A DNA stretch of 64,000 bases from Vallicoccus soli (GCF_003594885.1 NZ_QZEZ01000006.1:215069-279068); one strand, 5' to 3'; positions 1-8,346 are shown, numbered from the stretch's first letter. Program-made: numbers and translations. The notes: a model not told the origin generated them from the letters alone.

Positions 1-260
1 GGCCGCAGCTGCACCCGCGGGTCGCCCGTCGGCGGGGCGCCGACGAGCTCGTCGAGCGGCACCTCGTGCGCCCGGGCGAGCGGGAGCAGCAGCTCCAGCG
101 TCGGCCGGCGCCCGCCGGACTCGAGGCGGGACAGCGTGCTCACCGAGATGCCCGTCGCGCTCGAGAGCTGGGCCAGGGTCGCGCCGCGCTGCTGGCGCAG
201 CGCGCGCAGGCGCGGGCCCACCGCCTGCAGCACGCCGCCGAGGTCGGGGTCGTCGTCCAT
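1..260 (-). CDS. XRE-family transcriptional regulator (3' end outside window)
   Basis: Only the first 86 codons are inside the window; the gene runs off position 1. The visible part is a lambda-repressor-like helix-turn-helix at about residues 17-70, with the family-typical stretch GISVSTLSRLESG followed by RRPTLELLLPLA. Members of this type usually carry a C-terminal cupin domain, which would lie outside the window. The ATG at 260 gives the N-terminus MDDDPDLGG. The gene is divergent from the flavoprotein at 363. A 6-3-6 inverted repeat sits directly upstream (271-285), so autoregulation and control of the flavoprotein are plausible. This is inference from layout only. Confidence 0.85.
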   Translation of the reverse strand, partial: MDDDPDLGGVLQAVGPRLRALRQQRGATLAQLSSATGISVSTLSRLESGGRRPTLELLLPLARAHEVPLDELVGAPPTGDPRVQLR

Positions 261-270
261 GCCGACCAGT

Positions 271-285
271 TTGCCGGCTCGGCAA
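271..285. promoter_or_regulatory. Candidate XRE operator, inverted repeat TTGCCG-GCT-CGGCAA
   Basis: A perfect 6-3-6 inverted repeat lies 10 bp upstream of the XRE start codon, in the 102-bp divergent gap. A TTGACA hexamer, a possible -35 for the regulator, is on the minus strand at 298-293. Operator function is inferred from position and symmetry. Confidence 0.5.
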
Positions 286-362
286 CGATGTTTGTCAAGG
301 CGGCGGTCGGGGCGCACCGTGCTCGCACCAGGGACGACAGGGGTGACGAGGAGGCGGTCGTG

Positions 363-1409
363 GTGCGCGAGGCGTACGACGTGGTGGTGGTCGGTGGCGG
401 TGCGGCGGGCCTCAGCGCGGGGGTGGTGCTCGCGCGGGCGCGCCGCTCGGTGCTCGTGGTCGACGCGGGGGAGCCGCGCAACGCCCCCGCCGAGGGCGTG
501 CACGGGCTGCTGGGGCAGGAGGGCGTGGGCCCGGCGGAGCTGCTGGCGCGCGGGAGGGCGGAGGTGCGCTCCTACGGCGGCGAGGTCGTCGACGGGAGAG
601 CGCTTGCTGTGCAGCAGCAGGAGGAGGGCTTCCTCGTGGTGCTGGAGGGGTCGTCCGTGCGGTGCCGGCGGGTCGTCGTCGCGACCGGCCTGAGGGACGG
701 CCTGCCCGACGTCCCCGGCGTGGCCGAGCAGTGGGGCCGAGGGGTCGTGCACTGCCCCTACTGCCACGGGTGGGAGGTGCGCGACCGGCGGGTGGGCGTC
801 CTCGCGACGGGGCCGCTGTCGGTGCACCAGGCGCTGCTGTTCCGCCAGTGGACCGACGACGTGGTGCTGCTGCTGCACGCCGGTGGCGTCGAGCCGTCGG
901 ACGAGGAGTGGGAGCAGCTGGCGGCGCGGGGCGTCGAGGTCGTCGACGGCGAGGTGGCCGCCCTGGAGAGCGAGGACGGGCGGGTCCGCGGCGCACGGCT
1001 CGCGTCGGGCGTCACGGTGCCCCTCGACGCGCTCGCCGTGGCGACGCGCATGGAGTCGCGCGCCGGGGTCCTCGCCGGGCTGGGGCTCGAGGCGGAGGAC
1101 CTCGTGGTCGGCGGCGCCCGCGTCGGTGCCGCGGTGCCCGCGGGTGCCGGCGGCGAGACCGCCGTGCCGGGCGTGTACGTGGCCGGGAACGTGACCGACC
1201 TCCGCGCGCAGGTCGTGGTGGCCGCGGCCGCGGGCCTGACCGTGGGCGCGCTGGTCAACGCCGACCTCGTCGGCGAGGACACCCGCCGGGCGGTCGAGGC
1301 GCGCCGGGCGGCGCTCGCCGGCGGCACGCCGCGCCCCTTCGGGGCGGCGGCCGAGCGGGAGCTGGCCGAGCGGGTGCTGGGGGACCGGCGGCACGGGGTC
1401 CGGGCCTGA
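363..1409 (+). CDS. FAD-dependent thioredoxin-reductase-like oxidoreductase
   Basis: The protein has 348 residues. An N-terminal FAD-binding Rossmann motif GGGAAG lies at residues 11-16. A CPYC motif (Cys131, Cys134, in HCPYCHGWE) stands where thioredoxin reductases carry their redox CxxC. The C-terminal FAD-contact motif reads GVYVAGNVTD. The second nucleotide-binding motif is not a normal GxGxxG but reads VLATGPLSVHQ, so NADPH may not be the electron donor. The start was set at GTG 363 because GAGGAGG precedes it at 348-354; the open frame continues upstream but overlaps the divergent regulator. It is probably controlled by that XRE gene. The substrate is unknown. Confidence 0.85.
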   Translation: MREAYDVVVVGGGAAGLSAGVVLARARRSVLVVDAGEPRNAPAEGVHGLLGQEGVGPAELLARGRAEVRSYGGEVVDGRALAVQQQEEGFLVVLEGSSVRCRRVVVATGLRDGLPDVPGVAEQWGRGVVHCPYCHGWEVRDRRVGVLATGPLSVHQALLFRQWTDDVVLLLHAGGVEPSDEEWEQLAARGVEVVDGEVAALESEDGRVRGARLASGVTVPLDALAVATRMESRAGVLAGLGLEAEDLVVGGARVGAAVPAGAGGETAVPGVYVAGNVTDLRAQVVVAAAAGLTVGALVNADLVGEDTRRAVEARRAALAGGTPRPFGAAAERELAERVLGDRRHGVRA

Positions 1410-1426
1410 CGCTGCTCACGCAGGGT

Positions 1427-1456
1427 CTAGGCACGGTGACGCGCCGGTGCTAGCGT
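1427..1456 (+). promoter_or_regulatory. Candidate promoter/operator of the GH43 gene
   Basis: An imperfect dyad (CTAGGCAC at 1427 and GGTGCTAG at 1446) overlaps a TAGCGT hexamer at 1451-1456, which resembles an actinobacterial -10 box. It lies about 46 bp before the GTG at 1503. Function is inferred. Confidence 0.35.
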
Positions 1457-1502
1457 CCCGGTCCATCGTTGTCATCCGGGTCGACGGGGATCGGGGAGCG
1501 CT

Positions 1503-3278
1503 GTGCTGCGAGGTCGTGCGAGGACGGGGTCGGCGGGGCGCGGCGGGGTCGCCGCCCTGGGGGTGGCCGCCGCGGCGGCGGTGGCGCTGGCGGGGCTCCC
1601 CGCCGCGGCCGCGCCGGCCGGGGCGCCCGCGGACCTGGTGACCGCCACGGCGGGCAACCCCTTCGTCGACGGCTGGTACGCCGACCCCGACGTCACCGTC
1701 TACGACGGCACGTACTGGGTCTTCCCGACGACCTCGGCCCCGTACGACGACCAGACGTACCTCGACGCCTTCTCCTCCACGGACCTCGTCCACTGGACCA
1801 AGCACGAGCGGGTCCTCGACGTCGCCGACGTGTCGTGGGCCCGGCGCGCGCTGTGGGCGCCCGCGCCGGTGGAGCGCGACGGCAAGTACTACCTCTACTT
1901 CGGCGCCAACGACATCCAGGGGGACGACGAGCTCGGCGGGATCGGGGTCGCCGTGGCCGACCGGCCCGAGGGGCCGTACGTCGACGCGATCGGCGAGCCG
2001 CTCGTCGGCGCGTTCGTCAACGGCGCCCAGCCCATCGACCAGGACGTGTTCGTCGACGACGACGGCCAGGCGTACCTCTACTACGGCGGGCACGGCCACG
2101 CGAACGTCGCGCTGCTCGAGGACGGCATGACCAGCCTCGGGCGCTTCGAGGACGGCACGACGTTCCGCGAGATCACGCCCTCCGAGGACTACGTCGAGGG
2201 CTCGCAGATGGTCAAGCGCGGCGACACCTACTACTACATGTGGTCCGAGGGCGGCTGGACCGGACCGGACTACGCGGTCTCGTACGCCACCGCCGACTCT
2301 CCCGTCGGGCCGTTCGGGCCGGCGCGGCGCGTGCTGTCGCAGGACCCGTCCGTGGCGCGCGGCTCCGGGCACAACGGCATCGTCAACGTGCCGGGCACCG
2401 ACGACTGGTACCTCTTCTACCACCGCCGCCCCCTCAGCCAGACCGACCCGAACGCGCGCGTGCTCGCGTACGACCGCGTGCGGTTCGACGCCGACGGCGT
2501 GATGCAGCCGGTGACGATGCACGTGCAGGACGACTTCGCCGACGGCAACAGCCTGGGGTGGAGCACGTCCGGGGGCGACTGGCGCGCCCGGCGGGGGGCG
2601 TACACCGTCGAGGCCAGCGGGCAAGCGCGTTCCCTGCTGGACACCCGCTTCTCCGAGGTCGCCCAGGAGGCCAGGGTGACGCTGCGGGGAGGCCGCGGCG
2701 ACGCCGGGCTGCTCTTCCGCGTCAGCCGGCCCGGCGCCGACGTGCTCGACGGGTACTACGCCGGGATCAGCGCCGCGGGCAGCGTGTTCCTGCGCTCCTC
2801 CCAGGGCGGTACGTGGTCCCGGCTCGCCTCCGCGCCCCTGCCCCGCGCCGTCGGGCGCGCGCACGTCCTGCGGGTCGAGGCGGTCGGCGACCGCATCGAG
2901 GTGCACGTCGACGGGACGCGGCGCCTCGCGGTCACCGACGGCCGGCACGGCCGCGGGATGAACGGCCTGCGCGCCGCCCGCGCCACGGCCGCCTTCGACG
3001 ACGTCGTGGTGGCGCCGGCGCCGGACGACGCCGTCGCCATGTACGGCGACTGCGACCACGGCGCGCTGCTCGGCACGTACGCCGAGGGCGACCACCTCCC
3101 GCCGGCCCCCGACGCGGTGTCCTCGCTGCGCGTGCCGCCGGGCTGGGCCGTCACCCTCTTCGACGGCCCCGGCCAGACCGGCGCCTCGCTCACCAAGACC
3201 GCGAGCGACGGCTGCCTGGTCGACGACGGCTGGAACGACCGCACCGAGTCGTTCCGCGTCGAGCGCGTCGGCGGGTAG
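1503..3278 (+). CDS. Secreted glycoside hydrolase family 43 protein with C-terminal beta-sandwich and crystallin-like domain
   Basis: The 591-residue protein starts at GTG 1503 behind GGGGAG. Residues 1-36 form a Sec signal peptide (basic start, long Ala/Val/Leu core, AAAAPA). Residues 50-335 are a GH43 five-bladed propeller: catalytic base Asp61 in YADPD, pKa-modulating Asp179 in PIDQD, and probable general acid Glu232 in VEGSQM. The family cleaves arabinose- or xylose-containing plant polysaccharides. Residues 343-505 form a LamG/DUF1080-like beta-sandwich. Residues 510-591 look like a beta-gamma-crystallin Greek-key unit (VTLFDGPGQTG, then WNDRTESF), an unusual partner. It is probably monocistronic. 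Substrate specificity cannot be read from sequence. Confidence 0.88.
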   Translation: MLRGRARTGSAGRGGVAALGVAAAAAVALAGLPAAAAPAGAPADLVTATAGNPFVDGWYADPDVTVYDGTYWVFPTTSAPYDDQTYLDAFSSTDLVHWTKHERVLDVADVSWARRALWAPAPVERDGKYYLYFGANDIQGDDELGGIGVAVADRPEGPYVDAIGEPLVGAFVNGAQPIDQDVFVDDDGQAYLYYGGHGHANVALLEDGMTSLGRFEDGTTFREITPSEDYVEGSQMVKRGDTYYYMWSEGGWTGPDYAVSYATADSPVGPFGPARRVLSQDPSVARGSGHNGIVNVPGTDDWYLFYHRRPLSQTDPNARVLAYDRVRFDADGVMQPVTMHVQDDFADGNSLGWSTSGGDWRARRGAYTVEASGQARSLLDTRFSEVAQEARVTLRGGRGDAGLLFRVSRPGADVLDGYYAGISAAGSVFLRSSQGGTWSRLASAPLPRAVGRAHVLRVEAVGDRIEVHVDGTRRLAVTDGRHGRGMNGLRAARATAAFDDVVVAPAPDDAVAMYGDCDHGALLGTYAEGDHLPPAPDAVSSLRVPPGWAVTLFDGPGQTGASLTKTASDGCLVDDGWNDRTESFRVERVGG

Positions 3279-3282
3279 GGGC

Positions 3283-3507
3283 TCAGGCGCCGTCGTCCTC
3301 GGCCCGGGTCGCGGCCACGAGCGCGTTCGCGTGGCCGTGGCCCATGCCGTGCTCGCCCTTGAGCCACGCGACCTGCTCCATGTGCCGGGCGTCGGGGTGC
3401 TCCGCGCGGTGCGCCCGCAGCAGGTCCTGCCAGTGCGCGACCGGGTGCCCGTACCTCGCCTCGATCGCCGGGAAGTAGGACGCCGGTCCCCGGGTGCTGC
3501 CTGCCAT
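3283..3507 (-). CDS. DUF4287 domain-containing protein
   Basis: A 74-residue protein that is almost entirely the DUF4287 module: SYFPAIEARYGHPVAHW near the N-terminus and LKGEHGMGHGHANALV near the C-terminus, which are the conserved blocks. The function of the domain is unknown to me. It is convergent with the GH43 gene, with only four bases between the stop codons. The ATG at 3507 is preceded on its strand by GGAGCG. Confidence 0.85.
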   Translation of the reverse strand: MAGSTRGPASYFPAIEARYGHPVAHWQDLLRAHRAEHPDARHMEQVAWLKGEHGMGHGHANALVAATRAEDDGA

Positions 3508-3640
3508 CGCTCGCTCCTGCCGCTCGTCCGTCGCCGTCGTCCCTGGTGGGACCGCCGGCCGCGCCGGTGCTCATCGCCGCCCCGGTGACCCGCTGCGGGG
3601 CTGAGCCGGGCCGGGCCGGTCGGCCCCGGGGACCCCCCCG

Positions 3641-3660
3641 GCCGCGATCATGCGCTCGTG
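3641..3660 (+). repeat. Dispersed GATCATGCGC repeat, copy 1
   Basis: The copy reads GCCGCGATCATGCGCTCGTG. The same core occurs at 3718, 3851, 27619 and 27674, and inverted at 3934, 27779 and 29240, each time outside or at the end of genes. Confidence 0.65.
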
Positions 3661-3717
3661 GCGGCTGCGGGCTCAGGGCGCCCCCGTGGCTCGGTGCAGT
3701 GCCGTGCTCCGACCCCG

Positions 3718-3742
3718 GCCGCGATCATGCACTCGTGGTGGG
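3718..3742 (+). repeat. Dispersed GATCATGCGC repeat, copy 2
   Basis: A direct copy of the 3641 element with GCACTCGTGG in place of GCGCTCGTGG. It lies 77 bp downstream of copy 1 in the same orientation. Confidence 0.6.
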
Positions 3743-3850
3743 CGCGGGTCCAGGGGCCGTCGCGCCCACTCGGCTTCGCCTCACGTGTCGCCCGTGCCGT
3801 GCCGGCGGTGACGCCTGGCTGGTCAGACGCCCCGCAGCACCACCAACCAG

Positions 3851-3874
3851 CCGCCGCGATCATGCTCGGATGGC
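3851..3874 (+). repeat. Dispersed GATCATG repeat, copy 3 (diverged)
   Basis: The core CCGCCGCGATCATG is kept, but the right arm has changed to CTCGGATGG. Confidence 0.5.
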
Positions 3875-3933
3875 GCGCACCTGACCCCCGACGGGCAGCA
3901 GACCGACGACGACACCGGCACCCCCGCGCCATC

Positions 3934-3955
3934 CGCGCATGATCACGGCAGGACT
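3934..3955 (-). repeat. Dispersed GATCATG repeat, copy 4 (inverted)
   Basis: This copy is in the opposite orientation (ATCCGCGCATGATCACGGCA on the plus strand) and faces copies 1-3. It lies just before the HNH remnant. Confidence 0.5.
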
Positions 3956-4009
3956 GACGGCGAGCAGGATGAGCTGGGTGAGCGGGAGCTGCTGCTCGGG
4001 CAGCACCGC

Positions 4010-4450
4010 GTGAACACCCTGCTCGCCCGGGCGCTGCACGCCCTCGACGACCCCACCCTGCCCACCGTCACGGCCGGCACCTCACCCTGCACGGGCACGT
4101 CGACCTGCCCACCTGCTCGACGCCGGACGCACCCGCTACCAACCGGCCCAGCAGCTGCGCGACCACGTCCTCGCCAGCGACCACACCTGCGTGTTCCCCG
4201 GCTGCGCCCGCCCCGCCGCCCGCCGCCAGACCGACTCGTCCACGCACGGCACGACGACGGCGTCACGTCCGCGGACAACCTCCGACCCCTGTGCACGAGG
4301 CACCACGGGCTGACGACGAAGCAGCGCTGGACCAGCACCACCAGCGAGGACGCCGACACGGGGCCGACCATCACCTGGACCAGCCGCACCGGCCGCACCC
4401 TCACCACCGGCCCCACCCCCAGCCCCTGCACACCGCTGCCGCGCCACCAG
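4010..4450 (+). pseudogene. Decayed HNH endonuclease (C-terminal part of a DUF222/13E12-type protein)
   Basis: The C-terminal HNH signature of this family can be read only by changing frame twice. Frame 1 gives VNTLLARALHALDDP (from 4010). A second frame then gives TRYQPAQQLRDHV, followed by CVFPGCARPAARRQ (about 4131-4215). The first frame then resumes with LVHARHDDGVTSADNLRPLC and RHHGLTTKQRW, ending near TWTSRTGRTLTTGP. The paired cysteines and the RHH block match HNH domains of DUF222 proteins. No N-terminal DUF222 part is present. An apparently intact relative starts at 62700. Boundaries are approximate. Confidence 0.75.
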
Positions 4451-4489
4451 CGCCCAGGACCAGCACGCCGACGCCCGCACCACCCGCAC

Positions 4490-5182
4490 TCAGCGCTCGT
4501 GGCCGGGGCTCGACGACGAGCCACCGTCCTGGAGCGGGGCGCGCCAGACCAGCAGGTAGCGCCAGAGCAGCAGCCTCCGCACCCGGGCGCCGGGGAGGTG
4601 CCGAGCGGCGACGTCCCGCACCTCGCGGACCGTGAGGGCCGGCGCCGCGACCGGCATCGCGGCGTGGGTGGGCTCGTGCGCGTACCCGTGGCCGAGGCGC
4701 AGCACGCGGACGGCGCGCAGCCCGACGGCGAGGACGCGCTGGGTGACGTACGCGGCCGCCTCCACGGGCAGGTCCCGCGGCAGGTCGGTCCGGGGCAGGG
4801 CGACCGCGACGAGGACCCCGCCCGGGCGCAGGGACCGCGCGAGCCGCGGCAGTGCCAGGTCGAGCGGCAGGTGGTGCAGAGCGCTGACCGAGACCACGGC
4901 GTCGTACCCCGTCCCGGGCAGCGGGTCCCGCAGGACGTCCGCCCGCACCACGCGCACCGACGGCGGCACCCGGGCGCGGGCGGCCGCCACCATCCCCGGG
5001 TCGACGTCGAGCGCGTCGACGCGGGCGCCGCGCCGGGCCAGCCGCACGGCGAGCGCGCCCGCGCCGCAGCCGACGTCGAGGACCCGCAGCGGTCCGGGCG
5101 GGACCCGGTGCAGGAGGGTCCGGTGGTACCAGGCGTTGTGGTCCCACGCCCACGGGTGGGGGCGCGGCCGGTCGTCGGTCAC
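4490..5182 (-). CDS. Class I SAM-dependent methyltransferase
   Basis: The 230-residue protein has methyltransferase motif I VLDVGCGAG at residues 34-42, an acidic motif II (ALDVDPGMV), a motif IV region (GYDAVVSVSALHHLP) and a post-motif RSLRPGGVLVAVALP. The substrate is unknown; the HH after motif IV is common in small-molecule and ubiquinone-like methyltransferases. Its start overlaps the end of the pentapeptide-repeat gene by 4 bp, so the two are probably co-translated. The C-terminus is Ser/Gly-rich and abuts the HNH remnant. Confidence 0.88.
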   Translation of the reverse strand: MTDDRPRPHPWAWDHNAWYHRTLLHRVPPGPLRVLDVGCGAGALAVRLARRGARVDALDVDPGMVAAARARVPPSVRVVRADVLRDPLPGTGYDAVVSVSALHHLPLDLALPRLARSLRPGGVLVAVALPRTDLPRDLPVEAAAYVTQRVLAVGLRAVRVLRLGHGYAHEPTHAAMPVAAPALTVREVRDVAARHLPGARVRRLLLWRYLLVWRAPLQDGGSSSSPGHER

Positions 5183-5982
5183 CGCGTCGGCGCCGCGAGC
5201 GCCGCGGGCAGCCGGGTCCGCGCGTCGGTGCGCGCCGCGGCGACCTGGGGCCGGGTGACGAACAGCGCGTCGGCGAGGTCGGCGCCGCGCAGGTCCGCGC
5301 CGCGCAGGTCGGCGCCCAGCAGGTCCGCGAGGCCGAGGTCCACGCCCTCGAGCCGGGCCCCCAGGAGCAGCGCCCCCCGCAGGTCCGCCCGCCGCAGGTC
5401 CTGCCGCCGCAGGTCCCGCCCCGCGAGGTCCCGTCCGGCGAGGTCACGTCCCGCCCGGCCGCGGCCCTCCGCCCGCACCATCCGGCTGGCCGCGCGCAGC
5501 AGCGGCCCGACGCGCGTGCGGTGCCCGGCCACGTCGACGCGCGGCAGGTCCTCGGGGCCGAGCCCGGCGAGCCGGTCGGTCTCCTCGAGCAGCGCGCGGG
5601 CCTCGGCGTGCAGGGGCGCGGCGGCCGGGAAGGCGAGGACCTCGTCGAGGTACCAGAGCACCTCGTGCAGCTGGTGCACCACCGGCAGCGCCGCGAGCTG
5701 GCCGCGGGCGGCCGGGCCGTCCCGCCAGTGCCGGCCGCCGTACGTCACCTGCGACACCCGCTGCCCCGCGCCGAAGCAGTCGTACGCGACGCAGCCGGGG
5801 AACCCGCGCTGCGGCAGCCGGTCGTGGATGCCGCACCGGTCGTCGCGCCGCAGGTGCCGGCACGGCTCCCCCGCGGGCTTGTCGTACCCGAAGTCGGCGG
5901 ACCGGGAGAACGGCAGGCCGACGCAGCACAGCGCGTGGCAGCTCCCGCAGTCGGCGACGAGCTCGGCGCGGGTGGGGGGCAC
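5179..5982 (-). CDS. Pentapeptide-repeat protein with N-terminal cysteine cluster
   Basis: A 267-residue protein in two parts. Residues 10-75 carry a Cys-rich block (CGSCHALCCVG, PCRHL, CGIHDRLP, FPGCVAYDCFG) that resembles the YkgJ-type zinc/iron-chelating domain. Residues about 165-230 are tandem pentapeptides of the A(D/N)LxG type (GRDLAGRDLAGRDL, LLGADLRGADLRGADLADA), expected to fold as a right-handed beta-helix. The function is unknown; a metal-binding role is inferred from the cysteines. It is the first gene of a two-gene unit with the methyltransferase at 4490. Confidence 0.82.
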   Translation of the reverse strand: MPPTRAELVADCGSCHALCCVGLPFSRSADFGYDKPAGEPCRHLRRDDRCGIHDRLPQRGFPGCVAYDCFGAGQRVSQVTYGGRHWRDGPAARGQLAALPVVHQLHEVLWYLDEVLAFPAAAPLHAEARALLEETDRLAGLGPEDLPRVDVAGHRTRVGPLLRAASRMVRAEGRGRAGRDLAGRDLAGRDLRRQDLRRADLRGALLLGARLEGVDLGLADLLGADLRGADLRGADLADALFVTRPQVAAARTDARTRLPAALAAPTR

Positions 5983-6049
5983 GTCGGGCGAGGGTACGCG
6001 CGCGGGCCGGCGCCCGGCCGCGCCCGGCGCCGGCCGCCGCCCCCCGGCG

Positions 6050-8221
6050 TCAGGTGCCGTACCGCCGGACGCTGCGCAGGTCGACGACCGGCGCCCGCGA
6101 GGCGACCGCCGTGCCGCGCAGCGGCGGCAGGGCGACGAGCGCCATGGCGTCCTCGACGGGGACCGGACGGGCGAAGTGGTAGCCCTGCCCGAAGGGGCAG
6201 CCGAGCTCGGCGAGCGCCGCGGCCTGCTCCCCGGTCTCGACGCCCTCCGCGACGAGCTGCAGGTCGAGCGTGCTCCCCAGGTCGACGATGGCGCGCACGA
6301 CGGCCTCGTCCTGCGGGTTGCCCGGCACCTCGTCGAGGAACGACCGGTCGATCTTCAGCACGTCGATGGCGAACCGGCGCAGGTAGCTCAGCGACGAGTA
6401 GCCGGTGCCGAAGTCGTCGAGGGCGAGGCTCACGCCGAGCGCCTGCAGCGCCGCGAGCCGGCTGCGGGTGACCTCACCGTCCTGCATGAGCAGGCTCTCG
6501 GTGAGCTCGAGGGTGAGGTGGTGCGGGTCGAGCCCGGCCGCCCCGAGCGCCGCCTCGACCTCGCCGACGAGCCCCGGGTGCTGGAACTGCCGCGCGCTGA
6601 GGTTCACGCTGACCGTCACCCCGGCGCCGTGCGCGCCGCTGCGCTGCCAGGCGGCCGCGTGCCGGCACGCCTCGCGCAGGGCCCAGCGCCCGATGGACAG
6701 GATGAGGTCGCTCTCCTCGGCGAGCGGCACGAACTCCCCGGGCATGAGGAGCCCGCGGCGCGGGTGGCGCCAGCGCAGCAGCGCCTCGAACGACACGATG
6801 CTGCCCGTCACCAGGTCGACGATCGGCTGGTGGTGGAGCACGAGCTCCTCGTGCTCCAGCGCCTCCTCGAGGTCCGCGCGCAGCGCGCGCCGCGCCAGCT
6901 CGGCGGCGTGGTGCCGCGGCTGGAAGAGCTCGGCGCGGCCCTTGCCGGCCTTCTTCGCGGTGTACATGGCGGCGTCGGCCGCGCGGACGATGTCGTCGGC
7001 CCCGCCGAGGGCGTCGCTCGTGGCGATGCCGATGGAGGCGCTGGGCACGATCGAGCGCCCGCCCAGCGCGAGCGGGGCGGCGACCGCGGCGAGCACCCGC
7101 TGGGCGACCGCGGGCGCGTCGCAGGCCGCCCCGGCCCCGGCGAGGAGCACGGCGAACTCGTCGCCGCCGAGGCGGGCCACGACGTCCGAGGGGCGCACGA
7201 CGGCGCGCAGCCGCTCGGCGACCGTGGTGAGCAGCAGGTCGCCGCCCTCGTGCCCCGCCGAGTCGTTGACGACCTTGAGGTTGTCGAGGTCGACGAAGAG
7301 CACCGCCGAGACCCGTCCCTCCGCGCGCGTGCGCTGCACCTCCTCGAGGAAGAGCGCGCGGTTGGGCAGCCCGGTGAGCGAGTCGTGGTACGCCTGGTGC
7401 CGCAGCCGGTCCTCGAGCTCGCGGCGGTCGGTCACGTCCCGGGCGGCCAGGACGATGCCGCCCACCGCCGGGTCGGACTGCAGGTCGTTGCCCGCCGCCT
7501 CGACGTGGCGCCACGTGCCGTCGCGGTGGCGCAGCCGCAGCGCGACCGGCGGCGGGGTGGGGCCGCCCGCGGACACCTCGCCGAGGTAGGCGCACAGCCG
7601 GGCCGTGTCGTCGGGGTGCAGCAGGTCGTGGACCCTGCGCCCCACGACGTCCTCGGGCGCGAGGCCGAGCAGGCCCTGCAGGGAGGGGCTCGTCCAGCGC
7701 ACCGTGCCGTCCCGGCCGACGACGGTGATGAGGTCGGAGGAGTTGTGGACCAGGGAGCGCGAGTGCGCGCCCGCGGCCAGCGCGTCGAGCAGGTCGTTGA
7801 AGGCGCGCGCCGTGCGCCCGAGCTCGTCGTCGGAGTCCACCGCGATGTGCGCCGGTCCGGTCGCGACGCCGCCCCAGTCGCCGGTGGCGCCGGCGCGCAG
7901 CACGGTGTCCGCGGCGAGGCGCAGGTGGCGGCTGAGCTCGGCGAGGCGGCGCCCGACGACGAGGCGGGACAGGCCGTGGTTCAGGGCGCCCACGATGAAC
8001 CCGGCGGCGAGGCACGACCCGACGAAGAGGGGGTCGTACGGCCCGTCGTCGCTCACCCGCAGCAGGGCGACGAAGGGCGGGAAGGCGAGGCCGACCACCA
8101 GCCCCAACCCCACCATCCAGATGGCCAGGTCGGTGAAGACCCGGTCGGTCACCGGCCGGGTGAGGAGGGCGGCGACCCGCCGCCGTCCCCCGTCCGGGCG
8201 ATCGTCCCCGTGAGGTGCCAT
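6050..8221 (-). CDS. Membrane-bound GGDEF-EAL protein with PAS domain (c-di-GMP turnover)
   Basis: The 723-residue protein has two predicted membrane helices (about 32-54 and 66-88), a HAMP-like linker (90-150), a PAS domain (155-270), GGDEF (352-356, in RLGGDEF) and EAL (479-481, in SFEALLRW). Both catalytic halves look competent. The GGDEF has a product-inhibition I-site RxxD at 343-346, five residues before the signature. The EAL keeps NLSARQF, ELTESLLM, DDFGTGYSS, DVLKIDRSF and VAEGVET. It can therefore in principle both make and break cyclic di-GMP, with the PAS domain setting the balance. It is monocistronic; no neighbouring effector gene is visible. Confidence 0.93.
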   Translation of the reverse strand: MAPHGDDRPDGGRRRVAALLTRPVTDRVFTDLAIWMVGLGLVVGLAFPPFVALLRVSDDGPYDPLFVGSCLAAGFIVGALNHGLSRLVVGRRLAELSRHLRLAADTVLRAGATGDWGGVATGPAHIAVDSDDELGRTARAFNDLLDALAAGAHSRSLVHNSSDLITVVGRDGTVRWTSPSLQGLLGLAPEDVVGRRVHDLLHPDDTARLCAYLGEVSAGGPTPPPVALRLRHRDGTWRHVEAAGNDLQSDPAVGGIVLAARDVTDRRELEDRLRHQAYHDSLTGLPNRALFLEEVQRTRAEGRVSAVLFVDLDNLKVVNDSAGHEGGDLLLTTVAERLRAVVRPSDVVARLGGDEFAVLLAGAGAACDAPAVAQRVLAAVAAPLALGGRSIVPSASIGIATSDALGGADDIVRAADAAMYTAKKAGKGRAELFQPRHHAAELARRALRADLEEALEHEELVLHHQPIVDLVTGSIVSFEALLRWRHPRRGLLMPGEFVPLAEESDLILSIGRWALREACRHAAAWQRSGAHGAGVTVSVNLSARQFQHPGLVGEVEAALGAAGLDPHHLTLELTESLLMQDGEVTRSRLAALQALGVSLALDDFGTGYSSLSYLRRFAIDVLKIDRSFLDEVPGNPQDEAVVRAIVDLGSTLDLQLVAEGVETGEQAAALAELGCPFGQGYHFARPVPVEDAMALVALPPLRGTAVASRAPVVDLRSVRRYGT

Positions 8222-8346
8222 GCCGACCCCTTCGGCACGTCCGGCCCGCGCCTTGAGCGGCCGTCCGGGGGCTTGAGGCCGGGGCCCGGGCTGCCGAGTC
8301 CTCTCCCGTCCGGGGGGACGGGGGCGGAGCCGAGGAGGGGTGGACC

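Larger units (their letters stand above)
3508..4009. other. Gene-free island with dispersed GATCATG repeats
   Basis: No reading frame here resembles a known family, and the overlapping short ORFs share no recognisable motif. The stretch holds four copies of the dispersed repeat described separately (3641, 3718, 3851 and, inverted, 3934). It joins a decayed HNH endonuclease on its right, so it looks like an accessory or degenerating insertion region. Confidence 0.6.

Noticed and set aside
3648..3942. Short overlapping ORFs on both strands in the repeat island
   Set aside because: They read through the GATCATG repeats, lack ribosome sites and show no family motifs.
4010..4450. A complete mobile element (intron or transposon) around the HNH remnant
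   Set aside because: No reverse transcriptase, transposase, terminal inverted repeats or target duplication are visible; the HNH fragment matches the DUF222 type, not a homing intron.
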